Assembly (NCBI GenBank): GCA_021014945.1 | Contig: MU266369.1 | Location: 90,810-154,809 of the forward strand | Source: Leucogyrophana mollusca | Lineage: Eukaryota > Basidiomycota > Agaricomycetes > Boletales | Length of the DNA: 64,000 nt | Direction of reading: 5' to 3' | In this document: positions 12,193-23,882 of the stretch, piece by piece | Position numbering within the stretch: the first letter of the stretch is position 1 | Layout: each line of letters begins with the position of its first letter | Translations under genes and position numbers: made by a program | Notes under the pieces: generated by a model | Database searches by the model: none | Seen by the model: only the letters and a program-made list of their open reading frames with translations | What the model was told of the DNA's origin: nothing

Positions 12193-14089
12193 ATGGTTCA
12201 AGGTCTCACGTCAGATAGCCAAGTCCTGGCTGCCCGCAAGCGTGCGGACCGCGAGGGCAAGCTATCTGCACACGCAAATTGGCGCATGGCGGTGTCGCAG
12301 GACATCCTGGATGTCTCGCAGTATCCTCTCATGAAGCTCACCGGAGAAGAGCGCAATATCGTGAAATGCGATGCGACCACGTTAGTGGATCTAATCCGTA
12401 AACGTGTCCACACTGCGCACGAGGTCTTGACGGCCTTTGTCAAGGCTGCGGTAGTGGCTCAAGATGTCACCAACTGCTTGACCGAGATCTTCATCGAGGA
12501 GGGGTTTGAGCGAGCGAGGGAACTTGACCAGTACCTTGAGGAGACCGGAAAAGTTGTTGGCCCCCTGCACGGATTGCCAGGTATCGTTGCGAATCTGTCT
12601 AGCTGATCTTCCGCACTACTGAGAACGAATTTCTCCAGTGTCCATCAAAGACCACATAAAGATAAAGGGTTTGGATACCTCGACTGGATACATCGGTTTG
12701 TGTCTCCGGGGGTTTCTTCGAAGCTCCGCCTGATCATTGCGAACAGGATGGGCGTATAAGACAGTTGCTGATAGCGATGCTGTGGTGGTGGACATATTGC
12801 GAAAGGCGGGAGCCGTTCTATTCGTCAAGACTCAAAATCCCCAAACGTTGCTTGTGGGTAATCCCCGAACTCTCCCGTTGCATATACGCTGACCTTCCTG
12901 CTAGTCACTGGAAACGGACAATAACGTGTTTGGCCGGGCGCTCAATCCCTTCAACCGAAACCTTACTCCTGGTGGGAGTAGCGGAGGGGAGAGTGCCTTG
13001 ATCGCCTGTCACGGTAGCCCTCTCGGGGTCGGAACTGATATCGGTGGCAGCGTTAGAATCCCTGCTGCGCATTGCGGATTATACGGCTTAAAGGGATCTG
13101 TGGCTCGTTTACCTCACGCAGGTCTCCTTGGCTCGCATGATGGTATGGAGGCCATTATCGGCTGCGTAGGTCCACTTGCGAGGTCAGCTAGGGATTTAGA
13201 GCTCTTTTGCAGGGTCATGTTGGATGCGAAGCCGTGGTTGGTGGAGCCCCCGCTGTTGGAGATGCCGTGGAAGAGAGATGTAGCCAGAGGAGAGGACCTG
13301 CCTGAAAAGTTGTCGATCGCCATCCTTTTTGACGATGGTGTTGTTGCGCCGCATCCCCCAATCGCTGAAGCGTTAAAGCGATACAAAAACGCTTTGACAG
13401 CAGCTGGTCACGATATCATCGAATGGCATCCTTTGGACCATCAGTATGGGTGGGATTTAATAGTAAGGCGGTCTCACGTAATTGTGATCCCGACGTACTC
13501 AGCACTTTGCCAGGTCAAATTATACCTATTAGACGGAGGTGCCGAATACCACGAGACTATATTGGGAGCCGGAGAGACGGAGGTTCCTCAAACGCAATGG
13601 CTGCTGAACCACGCCAATGGACGTGCCCCGTATACACCAGCTGAGATGTTCCGATTGAATGCGGAACGAGAGCTCTTCCGGCTGAAAGCCCTTGCTCACT
13701 GGAATGCCACCCAGCAGCGTACTGCTAGTGGGCGTCCTGTGGACGCAATCCTGTGTCCCGTGGCATCCACTTTGGCGCCGCCACACAACACAACCACCTG
13801 GTGGGGTTATAGCTCTCAGTGGAATATTCTGGACCTTCCAGGTGTCGCCTTTCCTGTTGGGAAGTTCAAAGCAAGTCAGAATGCGACATATCCCCCGTTC
13901 GCACCACCCCGCAACGACGTAGAGAAGTTCATTCAAGGCCAATGGGACCCAGCCACATATGACAACGCACCTATCTCTCTGCAGTTGGTTGGCCGCCGCC
14001 ACAACGAGGAGCGGTTACTAGCAATATTGAACGTTCTGGAGAGAGAGGTACCTTGCGGGGTTGCGATGAACGGGACTATGAAGGTCTGA
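12193..14089 (+). CDS. amidase signature family hydrolase (acetamidase-like)
   Basis: Hydrolyses a carboxamide to acid and ammonia; the substrate cannot be told from sequence. Model: join(12193..12580, 12639..12695, 12747..12853, 12905..13462, 13514..14089), 561 aa, the usual size of fungal AmdS-like enzymes. The Ser-cisSer-Lys triad is visible: Lys in VSIKDH, the Gly/Ser loop TPGGSSGGE, and the nucleophile region GTDIGGSVRIPA. The C-terminus has PISLQLVGRRHNEE, typical of the family. The fourth intron (13463-13513) is 51 nt, stop-free and in frame, so an unspliced reading adds 17 residues between GWDLI and VKLYLLDGG; family alignment favours splicing. No targeting signal is evident, so it is likely cytosolic. 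Confidence 0.9.
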
Positions 14090-14966
14090 TTGAACCTTGC
14101 AAGTGGTATGTATTAAGTAGTCAAACGTGTACCCCATTATGCGATATCTACGAACTACAATACTTGTGTGGCAGTGCTGTGTGGTGACATTTTAGGCGTG
14201 TGCTGTGCGCTTGGCGAACAAGCGCCTGACTCTCACCGTCGTGGAAAATAGGCCCTTGTATTTTTTGACGCTGAGGCTTCAGCATTTCTCTCAATTCTGA
14301 TGTTTTGACTGAACAGCCTCCTTAATGGACACCGCCTTCTCGGGACAATGTACCAGCATCGTATCGGAGCAAGGCGTTATTCTGCGTTATCTTTACAGCA
14401 AGATGTGACTCGTGTTTTGTCCGACTCGCACGTCCTGTACTGCGTGCGGTTCCGCTCTGCGCAGGTATGCAGAACTGATAGCGCGTAGCAATCAACAGCG
14501 GCTTCTGATTGACTCGAATGCGCGGTCTTGCCACATCCCCGAACGGGGCGCTCAGCATATGTGGCCGCATTTGCTGTAATGCGAAGGACACGTCAAAGTT
14601 TCAATGGTCGGCACCGCCCATGCTGTGAGTACTTTCCAAAATACTCCCATTATTTGCTGTATTCTGAACAAGCATCATTCTTTAGATTCTCCTTTTGAAC
14701 AAAGTGATGCTCGTTAGCGCCTGAATATGGTCTTCGTAATGTTGTTTCGTGTTCTTGGGGCCTCGGATATCCCGACTCCCATCTCCCGACTTGACTCTTA
14801 CACGACCCTGTGCAAGATGTGGCAGATGATCTATCCGAGTCACATCGAGTCATGACCAAGTATCGCAGCTCTTAGGCTCACAGTATACTGCTTTACAGCT
14901 TATTCTCTGAGTATAAGAACTCGATGCCAACACTTCAAGAGTCATCATCACTCATCCACTCCAATC
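14090..14966. other. intergenic
   Basis: This 877-bp gap separates the amidase from the GNAT gene. No coding frame with motifs was found. A CT-rich stretch with a possible TATA-like sequence (gtataag near 14911) precedes the GNAT start. Confidence 0.5.
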
Positions 14967-16090
14967 ATGCCTGCTCGCACTTACACTTCCTCGTCTGTTC
15001 AAATATACTATTCGCCATCCGCGATCCCACCCCAAGTGTGGGAGACGTTGAGGCAACACGCCGATACCGCAAACATCATTCTCCCTCACGCCGAAAAGGC
15101 TCTCAACCTCGAGCGTAGTGGTCAAGTATCTGCGAGGCAGGTCTGGATCACTTATGCACCACCTGATCATCCCGTCGAGTTCGTCCTCTCTTGTACCGAG
15201 GGGCCGCTCGGGACATATCCTGTCTTCATATTCACCTCAATCGCCTTCGCTGAACTCGATGAAGATTACCTTGAACATCCTCTCCACCTACTCGCTCGCG
15301 CCTTACACGATGTCGTAGACATTGAACGCGTCTTCTCGGTATTCGCGGTTCGGCCCGTAACAACCGTGTTTGTCAAGATCTGGTCGGAGCTGACCGGTGT
15401 CGCTCCTTATGAAGAACCTTACTATGATGCAATCTTCAGCTACTGCACGAAGAAGACACTCGTCAATCGCACCACCACTATCCACCCTGAATTGATATTT
15501 GAATTGTGCCCCGCAACTCCCGGCGACACAGAAGCCGTTGCCGAGCTCTGCCGCAAATTCGCAGCAACTTCAGTAAGCGAACCGTCCTTTCGAGTAGAAA
15601 ATAACCCCTGACATCAACGCTTCAGGAACCATTCATCATGTCTGCAGAAATGGCAGTCTTAGAAGCGGAGTTGCTGATAGCAAAACAGCAAGTGTGGGTT
15701 CACCGCGTCCATAGAGTCGGTGAAGCCCCCGATATCGCTTCGATAGTCGCTACCACCAGGCAGTCGGCCAATGTGTCTGCCATCACCAAAGTCTTCTCAA
15801 ATCCGCGATGGAGGAAACTTGGTTGCGCCGAGCGGCTAGTTCGCCGTGTATGTCGAGAGTGAGCTAAGCTTTTTATCATATGATGAACAGACTTTATTTA
15901 TATCTCTCATAGGCTCTTGACTAAAAACGACAAAGTTGTGCTATACGTTGGTCAAGGAAACCCAGCAGCAAAAGTTTATCATCGTGTTGGGTTCGTCGGG
16001 CTCGGCGAGAACGACTCCCCAGTCGACGGTGTTGAGCCTTGGGTCGAAATTGGATTTGACCGATCCCGGGTCCACCTCGGGCATTGGTAA
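14967..16090 (+). CDS. GNAT-family N-acetyltransferase
   Basis: Transfers an acetyl group from acetyl-CoA to an unknown amine. Model: join(14967..15572, 15626..15858, 15913..16090), 338 aa. The GNAT fold is at the C-terminus: ITKVFSNPRWRKLGCAERLVR holds the acetyl-CoA pyrophosphate loop (R/Q-x-x-G-x-A, here RKLGCA), followed by VVLYVGQGNPAAKVYHRVGF, the usual beta5-alpha4 segment with the catalytic-region Tyr. The N-terminal 200 residues are a fungal-specific domain with no recognised motif. Both introns have standard GT-AG ends, and the first (GTAAGC...TTCAG) removes an in-frame stop. Such two-part GNAT proteins are common in agaricomycetes and mostly uncharacterised. It is convergent with the F-box gene that follows. 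Confidence 0.85.
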
Positions 16091-16436
16091 AAAGCACCCG
16101 ACTCCTTCCTGCGATCCTTTTTACTTTCTTCACGACATCTCGACTTTTTTCTGGCACCATCCCTCCTCATCGCAATCAACAATGCCGCAATATTTTATAC
16201 CATACTGTAGACCAATCCTGAGTCAAGGACATTGTACCAGTATCATTACGCACCATATACCAGAGTATGGCCATAGCTACAATATGGAACGTACGAACAA
16301 TCTGTCAGAGCATCGCTCTCCCATTAATTATCGATAGCCATTGCCAATGCATCTACTATCACGACCAATTCCAACTTCAACGCTAAATGTTAAACCCCTG
16401 ACTTGCAACCTGCGACGGCGCTGGAAAGCAGGTATC
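16091..16436. other. convergent intergenic region
   Basis: Shared 3' region of the GNAT gene and the FBXO21-like gene. Nothing recognisable was seen. Confidence 0.5.
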
Positions 16437-18468
16437 TTATTTCGGAGTCTGCATCCACTTCTCCGCCACCTGTTCATCTTCAGGATATGATAGCTGAAGT
16501 TCTGGACTAAGGCGAAGCCTTGAACCGCGAGGGCACGAGTTCATGCCAGTGAAATATCTCGCCGCCAGTGGAGCATCTTTGAAGATGTCTCGTGCTGACA
16601 GAGGAGAGATAAAGGTCGGATTGATGTTCTCTTCGGCGACGTCTGCCGCCATCGAGTCAGTAACGCGCGATATTCCTCCAAGAACCACTGCTTACAGTGC
16701 TGCGAGCCACTCTGCGCGATCACATGGTAAAAAGGTTGATGTCGACCGCGTGAGAGCGAGTCTACATCCATTTGAGCTATCCACCTCTCTGTCGCCATGC
16801 ATGTGGGCTACAAGAACTACCAGGTCAATGGCCATTGACACGGGGGCACCTTCGACGTACCTCCCAACCATAGATGAAGCCTATATAACCATACATTTTA
16901 TGCTGAAATACCTGGCCAACAAAGTGCTTGATTTTTGTAGGTGCTGGAAGCGTCGACCGGCGGTATATTGTCTCTGAAGCGGCATTCTCCTCTTCGGCAA
17001 CGACCACACAAGACGCTATAAGCTCTTCTTTGAGAGATGGTTGGAGTAACGACGCCAAGGAGTCGATCAGCACAGCGCATAGGTCGAGAGGAAATTGAAC
17101 GAGGTGGGACTGAATACCCGCGAGGTAATTACGATCGTTCATGAAAAGAAGGCCAACTGCGAGCCCGATATAATTAGCGATATGCACATCATCCTCTGGG
17201 ATGATGACTCCGGGGGGTGGAAGTAAGGATGACGCAAGAATATTGCGTGACGCCCGGATGAGGACGAAATCCGGCCCGGCAGGTTTCACGTAGCGTGTCA
17301 TGGAGATAGGCGTAACGCCTGCCTGCATTAGCAGACGAGGAATATCATCTCTCGGAGACAGTATAGCCTGAGTGCTGGACCCAAATACGTCGATATATAC
17401 ATCGGACACCTTGGGATCGGGGGAGGACACGTGTGCCAGCACTCTGGCTGGGAAGTCGACGGGCGATGCATCAATTCCGAGGCGTCGAGCTATGCACACG
17501 AAAATGAAAACCAAAGATATCGGGATGGTCTCCTTGTGTGTAGTGAGGAAGCGATGAGGGAACCGATTATGCAAGGAGTAGAAATGCTGATCTGCAAGTT
17601 CACCTGTGATCGAGCTGGGTACGAATGAACTGTCTCGAGCTTACTATCGGTGGGCTGAAAGCCTTTGCTTCGCATGAAGTCGCAGATGGCGGCGCATATA
17701 CCCTTCAAGATTTCGGAATTGCTGTTGAAGACGTCTCGATCTAGAGGGTGCTGCTTTTCAACAAGGTACGAACGACACTGGGTCCCCAGAATATCCAGTT
17801 GTGCCGATATCTTCGCGGAAAATCAGCCATAGAATGGATCTGGAGGTGACCACTCGCACCTCCATCGGTAAGACACCAAAGAACGCGGATAGAGAGGCGA
17901 ATGTGACTTCTAGAGAGGGTTTCTCTCGGGGTGAAAGGAGTTTGCCCCATGTTTTGATAGCGACACTCCTTGCAATTGCACCGAGCATCACGTTGGCCCA
18001 GTAACGCCTGGGGAGGGCATCGGATGTTGGTGTCCTGTTCTCTGTCTCCAGAAACACCCCAAGAGGGAGAGCACGCTGCGCCTCTTCCTCCAGTACATTC
18101 CAGACATCGTAAGAAAGAGTGTTGGTTAGTTCTTGTGCTCGCTCATGCCGCCCAACTCGGTTCTGGACAATCTGGTTTAAGATTTCCAGGGCCTTTTGAT
18201 CCAGGCTGCGTCTTCGCATGTACATTAGCTTCCAATTACCGCCAAAAGCCTCTTCCCTGGACGCTTCACTAGCAAGGTCGCAGACTGTGTACCGAGTCTT
18301 GTAGTGAGGCTCCCACAGCCCTGGTAACGATGCAGCATCCCGGAGGACAGTATTGGCTCGAAGACAAGCGGAAAGAGTCTTTACGGTCGCATCAAATAGC
18401 GACGAAGCAGAAGGTAGATGCTCGAGAATGTGAACATAGATGTCAAACGGCAGCGAAGCCAAAGGCAT
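16437..18468 (-). CDS. FBXO21-like F-box protein with SirB1-type and YccV-type domains
   Basis: Probable substrate receptor of an SCF ubiquitin ligase. Model: complement(16437..16642, 16696..16807, 16861..17603, 17645..17810, 17860..18468), 611 aa. The F-box is at the very N-terminus (LASLPFDIYVHILEHLPS). The middle (about residues 170-430) is the transglutaminase-like/SirB1 region, with FFGVLPME, LEKQHPLDRD-like sequence around VEKQHPLDRDVFN and RFLTTHKETIPISLVFIF...ARRLGIDASPVDFPARVLAHV. The C-terminal part (about 490-580) has the YccV/hemimethylated-DNA-binding signature VGQVFQHKMYGYIGFIYGWE, then QPFYHVIAQSGSQHYVAEENI. This domain order is that of FBXO21. The client is unknown. All four introns keep frame, and the splice at HY|VAEENI restores a conserved strand. 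Confidence 0.88.
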
Positions 18469-18784
18469 GGTGGGATGACAAGGTGGAAGTGTTTGATTAT
18501 GATATCACAAAGTTGTCACGAAGTCTAAAGAAAGAAGGAGCAATATGTACTGTAAGTAGATTAGGTTGCTGGCGTGGCGCAACTGCCGACATCGAGATTA
18601 TCATGATCAGGAATATATTATACGCAACACCAACGATCTGATTACTGTACAACCAATGGTCCAAAAAACAAGTACATATAGTTCGCCAGAAGAAATATGT
18701 AGCGCACTGGTCCGTGAACCAATTCGACTCAGACGAGCCTCAACCTCGCCGACGAGAATAACCATCGATCGATTCCCCCCACAG
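18469..18784. other. intergenic
   Basis: Promoter of the FBXO21-like gene and 3' flank of the acyltransferase gene. No feature was recognised. Confidence 0.5.
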
Positions 18785-20793
18785 CTAATGTCCAGTGGAG
18801 CATCCGCCGCTCACCATCAGCTCATCCGTTGCTTGCAATACATTTTCCCAGAATTTTCCAACTGTCTCCTTCTCGAAACCGTTCTCATCATATCCAAGAC
18901 TGATCCACAGCTTCCCGGCGAAAGTATATCCAAAGAGGAGCATGCCGCCTGATCGCTGGCGAGAACCAGTTGTCAGGGTGTGGAGCTTGACACCGGGAAA
19001 GACCGCATGTTTGTAGATGCCGTCCAAGTTCCCCAATAGTGATAGGCCTATCAATGCTGCGGATGGAGCGGAAGGTGTGGTGTGAGAAGTAGATGGTGGG
19101 GGAGGAACGTAGACACCGCGTTCCCTGTCGTCATCTTCTTTAGCCCAGGCTCGAGAGCGCCGCCCCCTTTCTTCTGCCATCAGGCGGCTCCTAGATACGA
19201 CCATCGAGTTTTTTGCGGCACGGGTGCTCTGCTCCTTGGCTATTCGCGCACGGTGCCAGAAAACTGAGGAGATATCGCTCGATTTGGGGATAAAGTTAGG
19301 AAGAATGACGTTGAAGTATCCTACTGCAAGGAACCAGTAAGAATCGTTGAGGGGCTTTATCGTGAAACAAGGTCGTAGGTTGAGAGCGGAGTACATCATC
19401 CTGTTAACCATCTTAGTCAGTTCGGTGTTTCAGGTGAGACAGGACGGCAATACACACGTTGGCAACTCTGGTTTCCCCGCCGAGACCCGCGCCCAAGCGA
19501 TATTGCAGATAGCAAACAGGGCTGCGGATACCGATACACCGTGGGCCTTGCAGTGCTTCAGAATATTTTTCGTGCGCTCTACATCATAAGACACCGTAGG
19601 GACAATGGTATGCCTAGGCTGCCGGGATCCGCGAGGAAATGATTGTCCGCCCTATAGAAACTGTAAAGAACCTATCAAAATTACAGATAGAGGAACGGGT
19701 CGCACAATTAGTTGTTCTTGGGTCCTTTGAAAATCTACCTTGCCCACAGCGCGGCGAAACCTGCTAGGCTCCTCGGCAAAATTTTCTTCCATTGCTCTCG
19801 GTAGCGCTGACGTCTAAGCAGGAGTTGAATATACCATAAAGAAACTTGAAGCTTTCACAGACGAACCGCATCTGGGGTGGACCCCCATCGAGCTCGCCAT
19901 TCCTCGTTTAACTGTGTTTCGAGTTCACCTTGCGTTTTCTCACTGCCGAGCAGGCCGAAGAAATCATTTGCGAACTGATGGAGTGCCATGCCATCGCCCA
20001 AAAAATGTGCAGCACATATTAGCAGATCGTGATTCTGCGAGGGAGTTTCTTGCTTGTGCGGCAGGGGCGATGAGGGACGGGGCGTGAGAGGTGGACTCGG
20101 GAGTGTGCTCCCCCTTTGCGATACGATAAGATATGATAGACGTTCGTTAGAGAGCGTCCGAGGTCCATTGAGATAGCTATCAATAAGGTCTTGGAGTAAA
20201 GTTACCACTGAACTGGATTATTAATTATGTGTGACAACATACCGTCCTTGGAGGTCGATTTATATTCTAGATTATGGTCCGCATTAATCAACGCATCTTC
20301 TGGAGATTGCGGAGGGATGAACCTGCACATGAAAAGGCGATAAGCACTTCGCGTAACGTCCAAGTCTTGGCTGCTTACTCAAATCTGACGTCGTTGTAGT
20401 CATGCATAACCACCTGTGATGCCAGCAGAGGGTGCCGTACACGGAGGATAGCCCATACCATGCGCACACGAGCACGTCGGACCATGTGCTCCGGGGCTTC
20501 AAAGCCAAGGTGAAGATACCTATATATACATGGAGGACCGCCCCGTCAGACATCCATCGAGGAGATATGAAATAAAGCTAAACTCACATATCGTTCACCC
20601 CGGTGGATCGGGAGGGGAGATAGTAAGACAGTTCACTGTCCCCCATGCGTCTTTCAAGCTTACATGGCTTAGCGAGGGCGTCGTCTGGGATCATCCTGCT
20701 GGTCAGGGCGTCGGAAATCACATTAGTTTCACCATCCAGGTCGCGACGAAGCACATCTGAAAAGGCGGGGGAAGGGGGTGCTTGGACCAACAT
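18785..20793 (-). CDS. condensation-domain-like CoA-dependent acyltransferase
   Basis: Seven-exon model: complement(18785..19400, 19458..19651, 19706..19813, 19867..20207, 20243..20322, 20379..20519, 20588..20793), 561 aa. The catalytic motif HxxxDG is present as HFLGDG in ICAAHFLGDGMALHQF. Upstream, VRHPLLASQV resembles the condensation-domain N-lobe; downstream, TIVPTVSYDVERTKNIL and MMYSALNLRP, then SLGYDENGFEKETV in the position of the usual C-lobe motif. This is the pattern of stand-alone fungal acyltransferases related to trichothecene 15-O-acetyltransferase (Tri3) and alcohol acetyltransferases. No polyketide synthase, terpene cyclase or P450 lies nearby, so a secondary-metabolite cluster is not supported; acceptor and donor are unknown. 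A first exon upstream of the chosen ATG is possible. Confidence 0.8.
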
Positions 20794-22049
20794 TGCCTGG
20801 ACGGTAACACGTCGGGCGCGAGTAGGTGACGAACGAGAAGAAGGAGGCGGACGGTCTGCATTATATAACGTCAAATTTGAATGGAGAGACGGGTAGCGAA
20901 AAGGCCATTAGCCAACGGAAATCTCGAGAATGCAGGGGTATAGATCGACTGGTTCGGATTCGGTTCGTCCTGGTTTGCATGGTGGTATTGACAAATGAGC
21001 CGAGGTCGAGATCGAAATTTGAGATCGACACCGCGTTATTCGGCTAACTAACGAGATATCAACAGGCCCCACGTTTTATTGAAAACGTGGTACCTAGACC
21101 TGTTGGTCCATATGTTTCTGGAGTTCGTCCATATATCTCCGTCCTCGCGACCAGTGTTGGGTAGTTGGTTTGCCTATCTCGATTCCCCAAACATTCAAGC
21201 CTCGGCGCATCCTCGATATGTTTTACACCACCTTTCACTTTCCTCGCGTCCGAGCGCAAGGTTTGTGAGGTCCACCTTCCCCTTGTTGACGCTGTGTAGT
21301 AAACAAGATGCCTTGCCCACAACAGCCCTGTGAAATCTGGGATAGCTGACGAAGCTTGACGTATTGAGGAGCTCAACTTGATGTAGCGGCTGTACTGCGA
21401 TCGATACGATCCCATCTTTCGAAGGTTGGGAATGGATACCTCCACTCCGAGCTATTAGTGCGCGGTCGCCGGTAAGTAGCTGATAGGCCCTAGGGTCATT
21501 TGGCAGCAGTACGCTCTCGACAGGCCGTGTATAATGACATTATCCCACGTAGAAATATTCCCATGCCGTCCTAGTTATTCCTCATGCCCGAAACCGCAGG
21601 GTTCTTGACCATGAAGGCCATCTTTCGTTATTCATCTCGTGTCCTTTCAATGCATTCGATGCCTCTCGGCAAGCCCTAAAATTCTACGTGTCGACATCCT
21701 GATTGACTTCCGAGGGCACCGTATCGTGAGGCTGCCGGGCTGTCAATCATGTTCCCGGGACTTTGAGTGTCGTTAGCTCAGGCGGCATGCCGAAACCGAT
21801 ACCGATGGAAACTTTGGAGAGCCCCGAGTTGGTTTGGTTTAACTTTAATCAAGTCCTACGGGGACCTTGAAGCTCAGGAGAAACTAGCTACAGGGGGTAC
21901 AGAGTTTGAAATTATAGCAGTGTCCAAAACGATGCACTTATGGTAATGGTCCACGTCAATGAAATGTACTATTTCAGGGGGCCATGATGCACGATGCGGA
22001 CATCGTGCCCCGTTCTTGCCGCTCAATGGGGTTAGCCATCGGACCCGAG
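20794..22049. other. long intergenic region, no supported gene
   Basis: About 1.25 kb without a supported gene. The largest open frame (minus, 21059-21445) shows no motif and no family resemblance. No terminal repeats or transposase-like sequence were seen. Confidence 0.45.
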
Positions 22050-23465
22050 CTACTCCTTGCTGGCCTTCTCCTCTGGGACATCGAAGACCACCGTAATGTC
22101 GCTATCAGAATCTTCCGTAGGCCTTCCACTTCCCAATGCCTCCAGGTCGATATCTTTCCGTGGAGGGGGAGCAGCTTCGACCGATTTAACCCAAGTGTAA
22201 TACCTAATAGTGTGATTGGATGGAATGGTCAGTACTAACTCCACCCTCAGAAACAGAGGTACGCACATTGTTCCTAGAAGGATAACGAAAATAGATCCTG
22301 CGCGATTGCTACAGGCACGGCATTTCCCTGAGTATGGAGTGAGGGAGTCAGCAAGGTGGTACATACATCGTCATGATATCTTTGAATAGCCAAACGCCGA
22401 GGATAGTCTGGATAACCGATCGAGCGGCCTGCAGGAATCAGCGGGCATCAGTGGATGATCTCCAAGACCCCAGGGAGACGGTGTGACTAACACTGGAGAA
22501 CATGTGTGTGATAGGGCTTGTGACTTTGATACTGAGCAGTCCTGCGACGCAGAGAAGGAAGCCAAACACCCCTGTTACGGCGCTGCCCCAGAGGAACACA
22601 CTACCGTCCCAGTTGGAGTCGTGGATAAGATCTTCTAGTTTAGAGGGTTCACCGTGAAAGAAGACGAAAGGTAGGAGGAAGACGGCGGATCCTGCATTTG
22701 TCCAATATGCAAGTTGAATTGTGGAATTATTGCAGTACGGCAACGAGGTCTTGATCAGCACCGCGTGGAAAGCGATGAAAAGCGACGACAAAAATCCATA
22801 GAAAAGTGACAAACTCGAAGGGGCGACATTTGCTGGCACTGTCGATGATGGTGCAACTCCAAGCAAAAATCCGGACGTGACGGCCACAGCGGCGACGATG
22901 GTTCTTACTGTTGGTGTGGTCCGTGTATTGAACGATGAAACGAGGATCGTCAAAGGTAAAACGAGCCCTCTCGCGATCTTGTCTGGATCAGAAACACCCT
23001 TTGATATCTTTACGAGACACGACCCGCACCTGGAAGAAGGAAGCCTCGACATCTCGCAAGCAGAGCGTGTTGAATACGAGGCCAATTATGTTCACGAGGA
23101 CAACTGGCGTCAGCTTCTTGGCGGTATCGAGCTCAATTTTGGGTATCTCGATGCGCTGTGTTACGAACGCAGCTGCGTGTAAAAGGATCACGGCGATGAG
23201 AAGCTGCAGTAAGAGGAACAGGAGGGGCAGGTCTGGCGAGTTGTTGAGTACTGCCTTATTTCTGCACAAATATGGGCACGCTCAGTGCTATGTGCTCGTT
23301 GAAAGGTCGGCCACCTTACACAAATACCATCTAGAAACGCATGAGCTATAAGGACCCCTCACTACAATTGTGGTGTTTACTCACCACAAGAGCAGCACAC
23401 ATATAGAAGAGAACGACTGCAGCCACCTTAAGGGTGTTTGCATCGCAGTATCGACTCGAAGTCAT
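22050..23465 (-). CDS. GDP-fucose-transporter-like nucleotide-sugar transporter (SLC35C1/TPT family)
   Basis: Likely moves GDP-fucose into the Golgi or ER lumen in exchange for GMP. Model: complement(22050..22203, 22267..22308, 22367..22428, 22492..22977, 23030..23261, 23320..23330, 23385..23465), 355 aa, close to SLC35C1. About ten hydrophobic helices are visible. Family marks: MVFVNKAVLN, FFQIARGLVLPLTILVS, KVTSPITHMFSSAARSV, YYTWVKSVE, and an acidic cytosolic tail. The second exon is only 11 nt (23320-23330) and encodes MVF plus two bases of Val; skipping it destroys the conserved first-helix motif. Substrate is inferred by resemblance and by the neighbouring fucosyltransferase-like gene; another GDP-sugar cannot be excluded. 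Confidence 0.8.
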
Positions 23466-23882
23466 CTTGAAGTGTTGTTCGGCGAGTGCTGGAGAAGCAA
23501 ACGAGGGATTTTAGCAAAGAAGAGCACTGCCCACTCGAGCGGTGGTTAGGACTTATAGTCCGAACGATCATGACGGCCACACGTACTTTGAGCGAGATTT
23601 CATCCCAGTTCCATGATGGAAGGAATAAAGTGAGCCGGGTCGGTTCTGGATTCGACTTGGCGCAAGGGCTTCAATCTCGTCCACCGGATCAATGTCGATC
23701 AAGATCTGGTTAACGAGATTACAACGGAGTGGCGTCGCCTGCTCTAGACATGGGACAATGCGTGTTATCCATTACCGATTTATCCACCTATCAACGTAAA
23801 CCGGACTTGCCCCTCGGCCCCTACCTGACCTGACCCAACTCTCCATGTGAACCCCCTCATCCTCTCCCAGTAAGAATTGAAC
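23466..23882. promoter_or_regulatory. bidirectional promoter region, transporter/fucosyltransferase pair
   Basis: The 417 bp between the two divergent ATGs must hold both promoters. No strong TATA box was seen. A pyrimidine-rich stretch precedes the plus-strand ATG at 23883. Confidence 0.5.

Noticed and set aside
21059..21445. 128-codon minus-strand frame as a gene
   Set aside because: Composition is not protein-like, no motifs, no splice partner found.
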